A stretch of 64,000 nt of DNA, taken from positions 1,053,318 to 1,117,317 of the forward strand of contig KZ111141.1 in the NCBI GenBank assembly GCA_002077045.2. The letters run 5' to 3'. The notes below the pieces were generated by a model. It was not told the DNA's origin. It worked only from the letters and a program-made list of their open reading frames with translations, and did no database searches. Every line of letters starts with the position of its first letter. The stretch's first letter is position 1. This document shows positions 34,893 through 45,753 of this stretch, in pieces. This DNA comes from Rachicladosporium sp. CCFEE 5018. Its lineage: Eukaryota; Ascomycota; Dothideomycetes; Cladosporiales; Cladosporiaceae. Both the position numbers and the translations under genes were made by a program.

Positions 34893-36286
34893 TCATCTGT
34901 ACTTCGCGAAGCACAAGCTGGCGTTCGTGCCACCAAAGCCGAAGCTATTGGTCAGTGCAACATCGACCACATGCTCCTGAGACACTTTGGCTACATAATT
35001 GCAATCGAAGTCGCTCGATGGGGTACCTAGGTTATTGAGATTCAACGTAGGGGGCATTACATTCTGTGGCTGATCAGCATCGCCATCCGGGCTGGTTAAC
35101 AGGGTTGGCACTTACGTGCTCGATTGCTAGTATGGTGAAGATAGCTTCCACAGCACCAGCAGCACCGAGAAGATGACCGACCGCGCCTTTGGTGCTGCTG
35201 ACATTGATCTGCGATGCGTCTGATTTGCCATGATCTCCAAGAAGCATTCGCTTGATCGCATGGTTCTCCGCAGCATCGCCCAGTGGTGTGGACGTAGCGT
35301 GAGCGTTGACATAATCCACCTTGCGAGGCTCGATTTGTGCATGGCGCAGAGCTTGTCTCATCGCGAGATATGGACCGTTGCCATCCGCGCGAGGCTGTGT
35401 CATGTGGTGAGCATCGGACGAGAGACCGTAGCCTTTGACTTCAGTATAGATATGTGCGCCACGAGCTTTGGCATGCTCGAGCTCCTGCAACGGTCAGCAA
35501 GCGTCTCATCAGCAGTGCACGGGGGAATCGAACCTCGAGCACGACAACACCCGCGCCTTCGCCGATAACGAAGCCAGCACGATCTCTGTCAAACGGTCGC
35601 GACGACTGTGCAGGGTCATCATTCCAGTCAGTAGCAAGACTACGAGCTCGCGCGAAGCCTGCGATTGCCAGAGGGTGGATGCAAGATTCAGCACCACCAG
35701 CAACCATGACATCGGCATCTCCAAAAGCGATCATTCGTGAAGCATCCCCAATCGCGTGCAAGCCGGTGGTGCAGGCAGTCGTAGCTGCATGATTCGGTCC
35801 CTTGAAGCCATGGCGTATGGAGATATGGCCTGCAGCGAGATTGATGAGGAGCCGTGGTACAAACAGAGGCGAGACTTTGCGATAGCCACCCTCATGAAAC
35901 GCGATGGACGTGTTGTAAGCTTCGTCGAGATTACCGATCCCAGATCCGATAGTGACACCAGTAGCTTCGAGATCATCTTCGCCAGTCGGATGCCAGCCTG
36001 CATCGTCCAACGCCTCCTGGGCTGATGCTATGGCGTACTGAGCAAACAGTGCCATTTGACGCTCCTCGCTAGCGGGCAGCCAGTCTTTGGCTTGCCATTT
36101 GCCATCGTCGCGGCTACCCTGTGGAACAAGTCCACCGACTCGGCTTGGTAGTTTGTCAAATGCAACTCCTCGTGATGTTGTCGAGACGATGCCGCTTTGC
36201 GAGTCGATGAGCTTCGCCCATGTTTGCTTGATGCCAGCTGCTAGAGGTGTCACAGCACCGAGTCCAGTGACGACTACCCGTCGCAT
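34893..36286 (-). CDS. CEM1: Mitochondrial 3-oxoacyl-ACP synthase (KAS II type)
   Basis: Three exons, 36286-35534, 35484-35116 and 35063-34893, with introns of 49 and 52 bp in phase 0; 430 residues. It condenses malonyl-ACP with a growing acyl-ACP in mitochondrial type II fatty acid synthesis, the route to lipoic acid. The Cys-His-His triad is visible: TACTTGLHAIGDA (nucleophile Cys), NAHATSTPLGD and KGAVGHLLGAAG. The Gly-rich NSFGFGGTNAS lies near the end. The protein begins MRRVVVTGLGAVTPL with no added presequence; targeting may rest on the basic N-terminus. It is divergent from PDS5. Confidence 0.93.
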
Positions 36287-36611
36287 TGCATATTTTCCTA
36301 CGCAGCCCTATCTCGGCCGCCCGATTGTGCAAGATAATTGGAACGTCCCACTCCTGTAGTTGATATATCCATGTTCATGTGGCCTTATTGGACTTTTGAT
36401 GGACGTCGGCTAATATATCCCGATCGAGCGATCTCTCACGCGACTTAGCGCGTCACTCTGGTGAAGTCAATTTGGCGCTTCACGTTACCTCTAGATCGCG
36501 ATTCACCGATGTTCGGAATACGATAGGTCATTCTCATGACATTGTACGGCGTGTCACGACAGTTCTTGGAGCGTGAAGGAGCTCTGATATAGCTTCTCTA
36601 CCAAGCACACC
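36287..36611. other. Divergent promoter CEM1 / PDS5
   Basis: A 325-bp region between two divergent starts. It contains two inverted MCB-like cores described separately, and otherwise nothing recognisable. Confidence 0.6.
36438..36453. promoter_or_regulatory. Possible MCB-like pair upstream of PDS5
   Basis: ACGCG at 36438-36442 and CGCGT at 36449-36453 sit about 160-170 bp before the PDS5 start, in inverted order. MCB elements (ACGCGT) bind the G1/S factor MBF in yeasts, where cohesion genes are induced. Neither core is a full hexamer and such 5-mers occur often by chance, so this is suggestive only. Confidence 0.25.
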
Positions 36612-39600
36612 ATGGCGCGCCTAACAAGGAAGCGCGCACGAAGTCCGGAGCCGGCGCAAGAAGAGGACCCGGATCAGCATCAAGATGGAGAATTCGAAAA
36701 GGCGAACGATGCCGAGCCTGAGCAAGCATTGCAATTCGACGAGCCGCTCACATGGAAAGCTGGGCGAGGTGCGATACCGGTGGCCGACCTTCTGCGCCGG
36801 CTGAAGAAACTATACGACGAGATGGCCTCACTGGAGCAATTCGGCGAGGAGGACGCAGCTCTCGACCAGCTCATACCGAAGGCAACGGAATTAACGAGCT
36901 CGATGCTTCTTATGCACAAAGACAAGGGTGTTCGAGCATATGCACTGGCTTGCATCGTACAGACATTCCGCTTGCTTGCGCCCAACGCACCCTACAACCC
37001 CAAGCAGCTGAAGGAGATCTTCACCCTGTTCGTTACGACTGTGCTTCCTGCCCTTGCATGTCCTTCGGATCCATATCAGCAGCAGCATCTTGCTGCTCTC
37101 GAGTCGTTGTCTGCAGTCCGAAGCATTGCCCTGCTAGCCGACATCCCCGGTGCAGATGCTCTGATAGTTCAGCTGTTCGCCAACTGCTTCGATGTGCTCT
37201 CTGGCAACATGAAAGGTGCGACCGGCGAGAACATTCCTAAGGCAGTGGAGTACCATATGACGAATGTGCTGGTCACTCTTGTGCAGGAATGCGAGAAGCT
37301 ACCCTTGGGTGTCGTGGAGATCATCTTGGCGCAGTTCCTCAGAGCTGATCCGGCCACATTAGCGCAAGCTGGCAAACGAGACATCCGAGATCTGGCCGAC
37401 ATATCCCCTGCTTACAATATGGCACGCTCAGTATGCAGCGGCTGTGCAAGCGAGATGAAGGGTGCAATCGGTCAGTATTTCAGCGGCGTGCTACTGAGTG
37501 CTTCTGAAGTCTCAGAGGAGCCAGCAAAGCATGGTGGGAGCAAGATGCGAGGCCGCAAGCGGACACACGCTGAGAGCGAAGACGAGTCCGACGACGGCAT
37601 GCTTACTCCGCCTACTGAAGTGGACTTTGACAATGCGGAGCGAGCTCATCGTCTTTTGCGCGAGCTTTGGAGGGCTGCGAGTGAGGTCGTGGAGACGGTT
37701 GTACCTCAGCTGGAGCCACAGATGAAGGCCGAGAATGTGAGATTACGCGCCATGGCCGTGCAGACCGTTGGCGACATGGTCGCAGGTATTGGAGCAGCTG
37801 GACCTGCACCTCCTATACCTCTGGCACCGGCGGCATACCCTTCACACAGCTTAGATCGTTCCAACGTTCCGCCAGCGAGCCAAACCGCCATCTACAAGCC
37901 GATTGCCCCGCACGCCTTCTCATCAACATATGGCGACTGCTACCTCGAATTTGTCAGCAGACACAACGACAAGGCTGCCGTGGTCCGATGCGCTTGGGCT
38001 GCAGCTGCAGCTAGGATCCTCCTGACTTCGGCGGGAGGCATTGGTCTTGATACAGAGCAGGAACTGCGCCTGCTTCGTCTACTGAACGGGATGTTGATCG
38101 ACACTGACGAGAAAGTCCGCTTGGCAGTGATTGAAGCGATCGCAACGTTCGACTTTGACACGATCGCCCAGAAAGTGGGCAAGCTGGGAGGCGTTGCGGC
38201 GCAGGGTTCAATCTTACGACAGATTGCCGATCGAATCAAGGACCCGAAAGCACCAGTGCGAGCAGCAGCAATAGAGCTCCTGGCAGATATCTGGGGTGTT
38301 GCTGCTGGGGCCATTGGTGAAGGTAGCGAACAGATGTCCAACTTGTTCGCCGCCATTCCAAGTGAAATACTAAGCGCAGTCTACGTCAATAGTCCGCAGA
38401 TCAATGCGTCCATACTCGAGGTCCTTCACAAGTCACTGGTCCCAACGGCCTATCCAATGATGACTGCCACGTACGGTGCAATTGGTGGCTCTGGCGTCGT
38501 CGTTGACAATCAGCTTGGTGGCGACCCAGCTACAGACGTGAACGCGCTCCGAGTCGAGCGCATGCTCGTCTTCGTGCGATGTCTCGACGATCGAGCGACT
38601 GCAGCCTTCTTTAACCTCCAGCGGTTTCAATGCCAGGGCGCTGCTCAGCTGTGCGCCCTTCTCAAGTTGTCTGAGGCATCACACAGCAGCGAGGATTCGA
38701 GCACCGACAAGAAGACCAACGCTCAGATCGATGCGATCGTTGGATCTTTGACTAAGATGACTACCGACTTCAACGTTGCAAAGGAGCATCTCAGGATGTA
38801 CCTCAAGCACAATCATCGCCGTGGCAATCAGCTGATCCGCTTTTGCTGTGATGCAGACAGCGATTACCGCAAGGTGTGCAAGGCGATGAAGGAGTTCAGG
38901 AAGAAGATGGAGGAGTCGCCCTCACCACTATCAAGCACCCTATCAACCATGGACGTCTTGCTCGACATGTTCTCGATGTTGCTCTACAATCGCACACACG
39001 TTCCTGCAATGCTGGCATTCGCTCGCACAGATGAGAAGCGGTTGGGAGAAGCAGCTACGAAAGTCATCAAGGATCTGTCCACTACAGCACCCAAAGTGTT
39101 CGAGCTTCACATAAGAGAGTACTGCGAGATGCTCAAACAAAATGTCCCCACGGAAGCTACGCCAAATGACCCGTCTGCTACGCAGGTTCTCAAGGCCATA
39201 TCAGACTTCGTACAGCATGATGCTTCAGCTATGCCGAATGACCGCGAGCTGTACAAGGCGTTGAGTGCGTATACGCTATACGGCTCGCCACCGAAAGCGG
39301 CTAAGCATGCGGTTCGAGTGATGCTCGCGTCAGACGACAAGAAGGAGATGTATACCGAGGAGATATTGGAGAAGTGCCTGAAAGATTTCACCTATGGGTC
39401 GTATGGGTTCCTGGCGAGATTGGCATCACTGAGCCAGGTTGTCCTTCTCTCCAATGCCGAGCTGGACACGACCACTCAAGAAAGTGTTACCGATACAGCT
39501 GTTGGCAAGATTCTAAGAGAGATCCGGACCCCAGCGGAAGAGGAGGACGCTGACTGGACTGACGAGCCTGACGAAGAGTTGTCGGCGAAGCTCCTGGCGC

Positions 39601-40994
39601 TCACGATACTGGTCAACAATGTCCGCGGACAGGTGCATGGTGACATGAGTGAAGACGCGAAGTCAGCATTGAAGACCCGCGCGATTCCGGTGTACAAGCT
39701 GCTGAACACGATCATTCAGAAAGAGGGCGAGCTTTCGAAGACTCCAGATACGATCAGCACGCCCAACAGCCACAAAGCCCAACTTCGCTTGTCCGCAGCA
39801 GTGCAGATAGTCAAGCTGTGCTGCCACCCTGCACTGGATGCGCTGTTCTCGGACATCGATTTCAACAGACTCACAACCGTGGTCCAAGACCCGCGTCCAG
39901 AAGTCCGCAATGGCTTCGCCAAAGCTATCCAGAAGTATTTGGTTGCTGGCAAGCTTCAGCCGCGCTTCAACGCTCTTATCTTCATGTACGCCTTCGAGCC
40001 CAGTAAGACTGCAAAGGATGCAGTTGCGAAGTGGGCCAAGTCGCGAAGTAATACGCTTGAAAAGGTCAGCAGCCGGGCTATGCGCACGACGTTTGCGCGC
40101 TTCCTGAGCCTTCTCGCCCATCACCTTGACTTCTCCATGAAGCCCGAGGAGCTTGCGGACAATGTCGAGTACATTCTCTTTTACCTCAAGAACGTTGCGA
40201 CTGTCGATAATTTGCCGCACATACACCACCTTGCGCAAAGGCTCAAGTCTGTGCAGGATGGCATCAATCCCGCTCAGAGCGGCAGGCTCTATGTCCTGTC
40301 TGAGCTAGCTGAAGCGGTCATTCGCAAGTTCGCAGAGGAGAAGGGATGGAATCTGCAGCTCTTCTCTGGCAAAGACAACTTACCTCGAGGTCCGTTCATC
40401 CAGCTACCGAGCCACGAGTCGGCACAAGAGATATCGGAACGGCGATACCTGCCCGAAGAGCTGGCAGAAGAGCTCGACGATCTGGTTAAGGCCAGTCTCA
40501 AGCCACCGAAGAAGCACAAGGCGGAGCGAACGGATGGTGACGGCTCTTCCAAGCCCGCTGCAAAGAAGGCAAAGACCACGTCAAGCCATGCCGCTTCGAA
40601 GAGATCCTCCAAGCCCAAGACAGCAAAGACGCCCAAGAAGCAGCCGGCGACCGTGCTACACAGCAGTGAGCGACGGAAAAGCACGCGCCAATCACACGCG
40701 ACCAACTACGCCGAAGAAAGCGACTCGGAGGCAGAGGAGGGTGCGGAGAGATGGGACGAGTATGCCGATGAGAACAAGGAGAACGAGTCTTCTACTCCAC
40801 CTACCAGTGATCCAGCGCCGATTACGAAGCCCGCTGAGAAGGCAAAGCCCAAAGCCAAGGCACCGGCAGCAGCAGCTACGCGCAAGCTGCCTAGACGAGG
40901 TGCTGTAGGGAAGGCAAGGAAGGAGAAAGATATCATGGACGTTCCTGTCAGTGACGAGGAGATGTCTGATCCACTGAGTGAAATGGAGGCGTGA
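36612..40994 (+). CDS. PDS5: Sister chromatid cohesion protein Pds5 (BimD/Spo76 family)
   Basis: A single-exon, 1460-residue HEAT-repeat protein. Pds5 binds the cohesin ring, maintains sister chromatid cohesion and controls cohesin release with Wapl. The N-terminal region matches the family closely (LLMHKDKGVRAYALACIVQ, APYNPKQLKEIFTL), and alternating helices continue to about residue 1250. A Lys/Ser/Ala-rich basic tail with several SP/TP and KPK-type stretches and acidic clusters follows, probably DNA-binding and disordered. Its length is close to Aspergillus BimD. Nuclear. The start ATG (CACCATGGCG) has a good context. Confidence 0.93.
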   Translation: MARLTRKRARSPEPAQEEDPDQHQDGEFEKANDAEPEQALQFDEPLTWKAGRGAIPVADLLRRLKKLYDEMASLEQFGEEDAALDQLIPKATELTSSMLLMHKDKGVRAYALACIVQTFRLLAPNAPYNPKQLKEIFTLFVTTVLPALACPSDPYQQQHLAALESLSAVRSIALLADIPGADALIVQLFANCFDVLSGNMKGATGENIPKAVEYHMTNVLVTLVQECEKLPLGVVEIILAQFLRADPATLAQAGKRDIRDLADISPAYNMARSVCSGCASEMKGAIGQYFSGVLLSASEVSEEPAKHGGSKMRGRKRTHAESEDESDDGMLTPPTEVDFDNAERAHRLLRELWRAASEVVETVVPQLEPQMKAENVRLRAMAVQTVGDMVAGIGAAGPAPPIPLAPAAYPSHSLDRSNVPPASQTAIYKPIAPHAFSSTYGDCYLEFVSRHNDKAAVVRCAWAAAAARILLTSAGGIGLDTEQELRLLRLLNGMLIDTDEKVRLAVIEAIATFDFDTIAQKVGKLGGVAAQGSILRQIADRIKDPKAPVRAAAIELLADIWGVAAGAIGEGSEQMSNLFAAIPSEILSAVYVNSPQINASILEVLHKSLVPTAYPMMTATYGAIGGSGVVVDNQLGGDPATDVNALRVERMLVFVRCLDDRATAAFFNLQRFQCQGAAQLCALLKLSEASHSSEDSSTDKKTNAQIDAIVGSLTKMTTDFNVAKEHLRMYLKHNHRRGNQLIRFCCDADSDYRKVCKAMKEFRKKMEESPSPLSSTLSTMDVLLDMFSMLLYNRTHVPAMLAFARTDEKRLGEAATKVIKDLSTTAPKVFELHIREYCEMLKQNVPTEATPNDPSATQVLKAISDFVQHDASAMPNDRELYKALSAYTLYGSPPKAAKHAVRVMLASDDKKEMYTEEILEKCLKDFTYGSYGFLARLASLSQVVLLSNAELDTTTQESVTDTAVGKILREIRTPAEEEDADWTDEPDEELSAKLLALTILVNNVRGQVHGDMSEDAKSALKTRAIPVYKLLNTIIQKEGELSKTPDTISTPNSHKAQLRLSAAVQIVKLCCHPALDALFSDIDFNRLTTVVQDPRPEVRNGFAKAIQKYLVAGKLQPRFNALIFMYAFEPSKTAKDAVAKWAKSRSNTLEKVSSRAMRTTFARFLSLLAHHLDFSMKPEELADNVEYILFYLKNVATVDNLPHIHHLAQRLKSVQDGINPAQSGRLYVLSELAEAVIRKFAEEKGWNLQLFSGKDNLPRGPFIQLPSHESAQEISERRYLPEELAEELDDLVKASLKPPKKHKAERTDGDGSSKPAAKKAKTTSSHAASKRSSKPKTAKTPKKQPATVLHSSERRKSTRQSHATNYAEESDSEAEEGAERWDEYADENKENESSTPPTSDPAPITKPAEKAKPKAKAPAAAATRKLPRRGAVGKARKEKDIMDVPVSDEEMSDPLSEMEA

Positions 40995-41656
40995 GAGTTT
41001 GAGGTCTACATGTGCGCGGCGCACATACGTGTTGACACTGATGGTCAACGAGTCACATCGGAAGCGCTGGGCAGTATGACTGACCGGTCCGTACGAATAC
41101 TGGCTGTACGATATCGATAGCTCTGTGTATAATGCTGGAACGTGCAGGTAGCTGACCACAAGAGATCTCAATGTCGAGGGGACGTTTACTCCTCGCCAAG
41201 CCCAGTAAGTCTCCACTGTCTTCCACTGCACCTCAGTGTCGCTTCGCTATGCGGTGTCGATGACTCCTGCTCGAGGTGAGGAGTATATTAGCTGTCCATT
41301 CGCATTCGACTCACACATCCTCTCACTTGGCAGTCGGACATATCTCCTGATTCGTGACAATCACAGCTCTCCCCACAGCTCCAGCACCTCGGCTTTGTAA
41401 CAGCTTCCATGTTACGCACGTAGCCAATGTGACTTAAGTCCAGAGCAATAGTAGGCAAACCGCCCCAAATCACTCCGCATGGCTATGACATTGCTGGCCA
41501 AAGTGTTTGGCTTCCCACCCGCAGCTGCCGAGCTGCGTATCGATACTCTGCTTTCCATAGCTACAACACATCGACCTTGGGCAAATGCTGCCTTGGTAGC
41601 TGGTATCGGCTATGGTATCGAATGTTGTGATAGACGCTGATGTGCATGAAGCGAAC
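40995..41656. other. Intergenic, no gene seen
   Basis: 662 bp between PDS5 and the epoxide hydrolase. Minus-strand frames near 41288-41743 are short and unlike any family. Presumed UTR and promoter. Confidence 0.6.
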
Positions 41657-42854
41657 ATGGCTCTCGATAAGATTGGTCCTGACGACAAGAGGCTTGAGCA
41701 TAAGTTTGCGACTGTGAAGGGACATCGATGGCGTGTGTTCCAACTGCTGTCACGTTTAGAGTTATAACAATACTAATACATATCACAGACTACATATCCT
41801 GCGCCGTCCCCTCTGGCATACTCCAGAAAGGCACAGTCGTCCTCGTCCACGGCTTCCCCGACCTCTGGCTCGCCTGGCGCTACCAAGTCCCTCTCCTGCT
41901 CTCGCTCGGCTTCCAGTGCATAATCCTCGAATGCATGGGCTACGGGCAAACCGGCGCACCCAACGATCTCTCCCTCTATGGCTTCAAAGCTCATGCTGAC
42001 GCCATTGCCGGCATCTCTAAGGCTGAGGGCGTAAGCAGGATTATCTTGGGTGGTCACGATTGGGGCGGTGCGGTGGTGTATCGTGTCGCGCAGTGGCAGC
42101 CAGAGTTGGTCAGTCATGTGTTTAGTGTGGCTACACCGTATCAGCCGGTGCATGACAAGTACTTGAGTAATGAGGTTGTGGCGAAGCTTTTGCCAGTGAG
42201 TGCTTTGCTTATCAGCGATGGCCAGGTCAATCAATGCTGACGGCGCGGCAGAACTTTGGATATCAGCAGCAGTTCGGCTCCGCTGATGGCAAGATCGAAG
42301 CTGTCGTGAAGGGCAAAGACATGACGAAGAAGTTCCTGCGTGGCATGTACGGTGGGAGATTGAGTAGTAGGCGCACCTTGATGGAGCCAGAGACGGGCGT
42401 GAATCTGCAGGCCATTCAGAAAGACGATATTGGCCCATCACCGTTCTTCAGTGAGGAGGTAAATGACATGACCCAGTTCTCTATGAGATTGCGAACTTAC
42501 ATGCAGCAGGAGCTCGACTACTACACCTCCCAATACTGCGTATCAAATCCAGAGACCCCCATGAAGGGACCCTGCAACTGGTACCGCACGCGCAAGGTCA
42601 ATTTCGATGACGAGAAGAATTTGCCCGCAGCCCAGAAGAACGGCGTCTCGCAGCCGGTGCTGTTCATCCAGGCGCTGCAGGACAATGTGCTAATTCCGAA
42701 AATGAGCGAGGGGATGGAAGAGACTTGCCCGAAGCTGACGAGGGGAGAGGTCAAAGCGAGTCACTGGGCGCTGTGGCATGCTAGCGGGGAGGTGAATGAT
42801 CTAGTGAAGAAGTGGTTTGAGGCGGTGGTGCTGGGTGGGAAGAGCAAGCTGTGA
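41657..42854 (+). CDS. Alpha/beta-hydrolase, soluble epoxide hydrolase type
   Basis: Four exons, 41657-41732, 41789-42195, 42252-42458 and 42510-42854; 344 residues. Introns are 56, 56 and 51 bp, with branch sites TACTAATAC and GCTGACG. Catalytic features are the oxyanion HGFPDLWLAW, the nucleophile Asp in GGHDWGGAV and, near the C-terminus, the His in ASHWALWHASGE. Epoxide hydrolases open epoxides to diols. The third intron ends at a NAGNAG acceptor (GCAGCAG, 42504-42509), so a variant with one extra Gln is possible. Alternatively it could be a related haloalkane dehalogenase-like hydrolase. The physiological substrate is unknown. Confidence 0.85.
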
Positions 42855-43205
42855 ACGATGGACTGAATACGGTAATCTAGTACCTTTGCCTGAAGGACAG
42901 CGTCATCGACGGGAGTTCTTGAGTCGCCGATCTCCATAGTATCCTGTGAAGTCTACCGGGCACGCCTTTTGCCCTTAGTCCTTATCTTCAAGTCTCGCCC
43001 TCAAATATCTGTTGCGGCTGACACAGATGCGACTGAATGCGGTCCATTGTGGTGTGCCGCTTCCGACTCACTCGTGGTCAGGGGAGCTTCATGCTGTGAC
43101 TGCCAAACGTACTGGCGGCGCAATTCGTTGTAGGGCGCGCATCAATATCTCTGACTGCCGGTCGTCAGGTGCCCCTACGTCCCACCTCATAACATCAGGG
43201 TAACG
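42855..43205. other. Intergenic, no gene seen
   Basis: 351 bp between convergent genes (epoxide hydrolase and DUF7587 protein). Nothing recognised. Confidence 0.6.
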
Positions 43206-44119
43206 TCAGTCTACGTTTGATACATCAAAGTCTTTCATAATCTCAGTGAATGTCTTTGCTTCAGGGCCGCGCACCAGCCTGTCCTGAACGTTGCGCTTGG
43301 CTGCGCATAGAGACGACGCCACGACGGCAACAGCGAGCTCTTCACCATATATCTCCGCAAGACAATCGCGATGTTTGACGATCTCTGCGATAGTGAGCGC
43401 CGTTGGGTCAGCTTCGGGTGAGTCAGCGCCACCTTTTCGCGGGCGAGGATCCCTGCGGTGTTCACCTTCACCCATCTCCACATCAGCGTCGGCAAATGCA
43501 CTCGCAGGCCCAGTGACAAGATGACCTTCGACTGGCCCATAGAGCAGATATTCATGATCCAGGTTCCAGAAGTAGCGGCGCCTATGCTTCGGGTACATTG
43601 GAGCTAAGCGAGGTACGTATAACACTCGATTCCCTGCGGGTAAAGTTGCTGTATCTATCACGCTGACATAGACATTGGCATATTCCTCGTCGGATCCGTA
43701 GATGCAAGCCCAAAAGTTGAGCACGAATTTCAGAGAAGGGGACCAGGATGAGAACATGGTCTTGATGTGATCGTAATTGAGATGTCCGTCAACGAGATTC
43801 TTCAGGTAGTTGATAGGCACTTGATTCAAGTCCGGCGCAGCTGAGTCCGTGCCGCGTCGCTCGTGATCCAAGAAAGCGAGAGGAACGATACGCGCGAGAG
43901 TCTTCTCCTCGGCCCGATCGCCAGAGATCTCACTCCAAACGCGAAACAGGTAAGGAGGGATGTCTCTCGAGGCCTTGTCGAGTGTGTCGCCAACGAGGAT
44001 TGCGGCGCTAGGCTTGGGCTATGCAATAGTATCTTCCACCATGTCGTCCAGTTGACTGAAGAGCAGGAGGACACATGATCACTGACATCCCTGGGTATGA
44101 TGTGTTTAGGCTCTGACAT
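43206..44119 (-). CDS. DUF7587-type protein, uncertain 5' end
   Basis: The main exon (44018-43206) reads ...DIPPYLFRVWSEISG...IVPLAFL..., then MFSSWSPSLKFVLNF. This order (YLFR...SG, later a 'SSW.SSL.F' segment) is that of the fungal DUF7587 domain, whose function is unknown. The frame has no ATG before a stop. I propose a first exon 44119-44087 (MSEPKHIIPRD) spliced by a 68-bp intron (GTCAGT...GCATAG, phase 0), giving 281 residues. An upstream in-frame ATG at 44179 would add 20. The acidic Pro/Arg segment around residue 200 is probably disordered. Confidence 0.55.
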
Positions 44120-44514
44120 CGCACCTTTATCCGGGCTGGCATTGTTGCCTGTGCAAAGTTCCAGTTGGAGGTGAGACATAAGCAAACCAGGCGCAACACG
44201 CCACAGCATCTTCTCGACATTATCGCCTTTCACGTACCTTCTGAAAACACAATGTTTGCAGCATAACACGCGCCCTTATTGCCATGCCTTTCCATGGGCG
44301 CGTGGATCTCGCTGGCCTCGTGGGCAAGGTTCCACTATCTCGCGGACGGCCCTGAAGCGGCGTGTGCTGCCCTAGTGTCATCACAGAGAAAACCAGGCGA
44401 AACGCTTGAGCAATACCTCTCTCTCCCAGGATGACAGCATGTCGTGAAGTGATGGATGAGAGCACCATAATACTGTAGCGGCTCGAGCCATGGCTGCGTA
44501 AGGTCCGATACTCG
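44120..44514. other. Intergenic, no gene seen
   Basis: 395 bp between two minus-strand genes. Short frames only. Confidence 0.55.
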
Positions 44515-45653
44515 TTACCCTCGTTCTCCGCGCTCCACACCAAGAAGGCCGCGCTCATCTTCTTGCTCCTCGTCAAAGTGTTCTCTGAGTGCGCCAGTGC
44601 CTTGCCCGGTCGTGGCAACCTCACCATTGTTGAGTACAATCCACAAGTCTTTCTTGGTCATCAAACCACGTAGCTCACCACGTTCAACGAACACAATGTA
44701 GCGCAGGCCAAGCTTCTGAAACATGTCGTTCGTGAGCATCAGGGTTGATAGAGCAGACAGCGTGATCGGCGTTTGGTCCATCCATGGACGCAGATCCAGA
44801 GTGGTAGTAGGATCAGCCAGCGGCGCATGCATGAGATACACTTCAGCATGCTCGGACAGAGCTCGACCCTTAGGCGAGCCCGCGGATGCCAAGGCGTACG
44901 TCAATTCGGTGCGAGAGATGTAGCCTAACAACGTTGGGCTGTGAAGAGAAGTAATGACGGGAAAGCCTCGAAAGCGATGCTGCTGGAGCAGTGTCTGCAG
45001 TGACGCTATGCTATGACCAGCGGCTGTTACGCAAATCAAGTCGTCGATGCGCGTCATCAGTTGGGCAATAGGGACATCTGGGATAGGGGTGTCGTCTTTG
45101 TTGTCAAGGAAAGGGTAGCCGTTGAGATGGATCCAGGCTTCGTAAATTCCGCGCTTATGTATGCCATCGCCGGTCCATTTCGCTAGCATCACAGCGACCA
45201 TGATCGGTAGCACATAGGAGAGCGCGCCAGTGAGCTCGAACATGATTACGACAATAGACACAGTCATGCGTGTTGCGCCCGCTAAAGCCGCTGCGGCGCC
45301 AATGACAGCGTATGTTCCTGGAGTGACACAAGGGATGTCCGGCTCGCAGGCTGAGAAGACGATCGAATTCGGGTGATTGCGTTGCGCGACTTCGACTAAT
45401 AGTCCCACCGAGCGACCGAAGAGGGCTCCCACAGCCATCGACGGCAGCAGTATGCCGGCGGGTATCTGCAATCCGAATGTAAGCGAAGCGAGGAGAAAGC
45501 CGATGACACTCGAAATCAGCAGAATCAGAATGACACCGGTATTAGCGATGCCTAGCTTGCATAGTCCGAGATCATCAGCAGGTATGTCGGTACACTCAGC
45601 AAAGAGGTACTCGACAAGCTCTGAGCTCTGGGCACGTAGAAACGTGATAGGGT
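44515..45653 (-). CDS. CLC chloride channel/transporter, C-terminal part (5' end in gap)
   Basis: The visible 379 residues cover the last transmembrane part (FGLQIPAGILLPSMAVGALF, GAAAALAGATRMTVSIVVIM-FELTG, AKWTGDGI) and two cytosolic CBS motifs (LMTRIDDLICV...LLGYISRTEL and FQKLGLRYIVFVERG-ELRGLMTKKDL). These are typical of fungal Gef1-like CLC proteins, which move chloride in exchange for protons in Golgi or endosomal membranes, or act as chloride channels. The N-terminal half, including the selectivity and gating-glutamate segments, would lie in or beyond the 100-N gap, so exchanger versus channel cannot be judged. It ends with an acidic tail. Confidence 0.9.
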
Positions 45654-45753
45654 NNNNNNNNNNNNNNNNNNNNNNNNNNNNNNNNNNNNNNNNNNNNNNN
45701 NNNNNNNNNNNNNNNNNNNNNNNNNNNNNNNNNNNNNNNNNNNNNNNNNNNNN
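45654..45753. other. Assembly gap (100 N)
   Basis: Exactly 100 undetermined bases, the conventional size for a gap of unknown length. It lies between two divergent genes, each missing its 5' end (CLC on the minus strand, AYG1-like hydrolase on the plus strand), so the missing sequence should contain at least the N-terminal half of the CLC gene, a shared promoter and the hydrolase start. The join may also be wrong. Confidence 0.97.
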
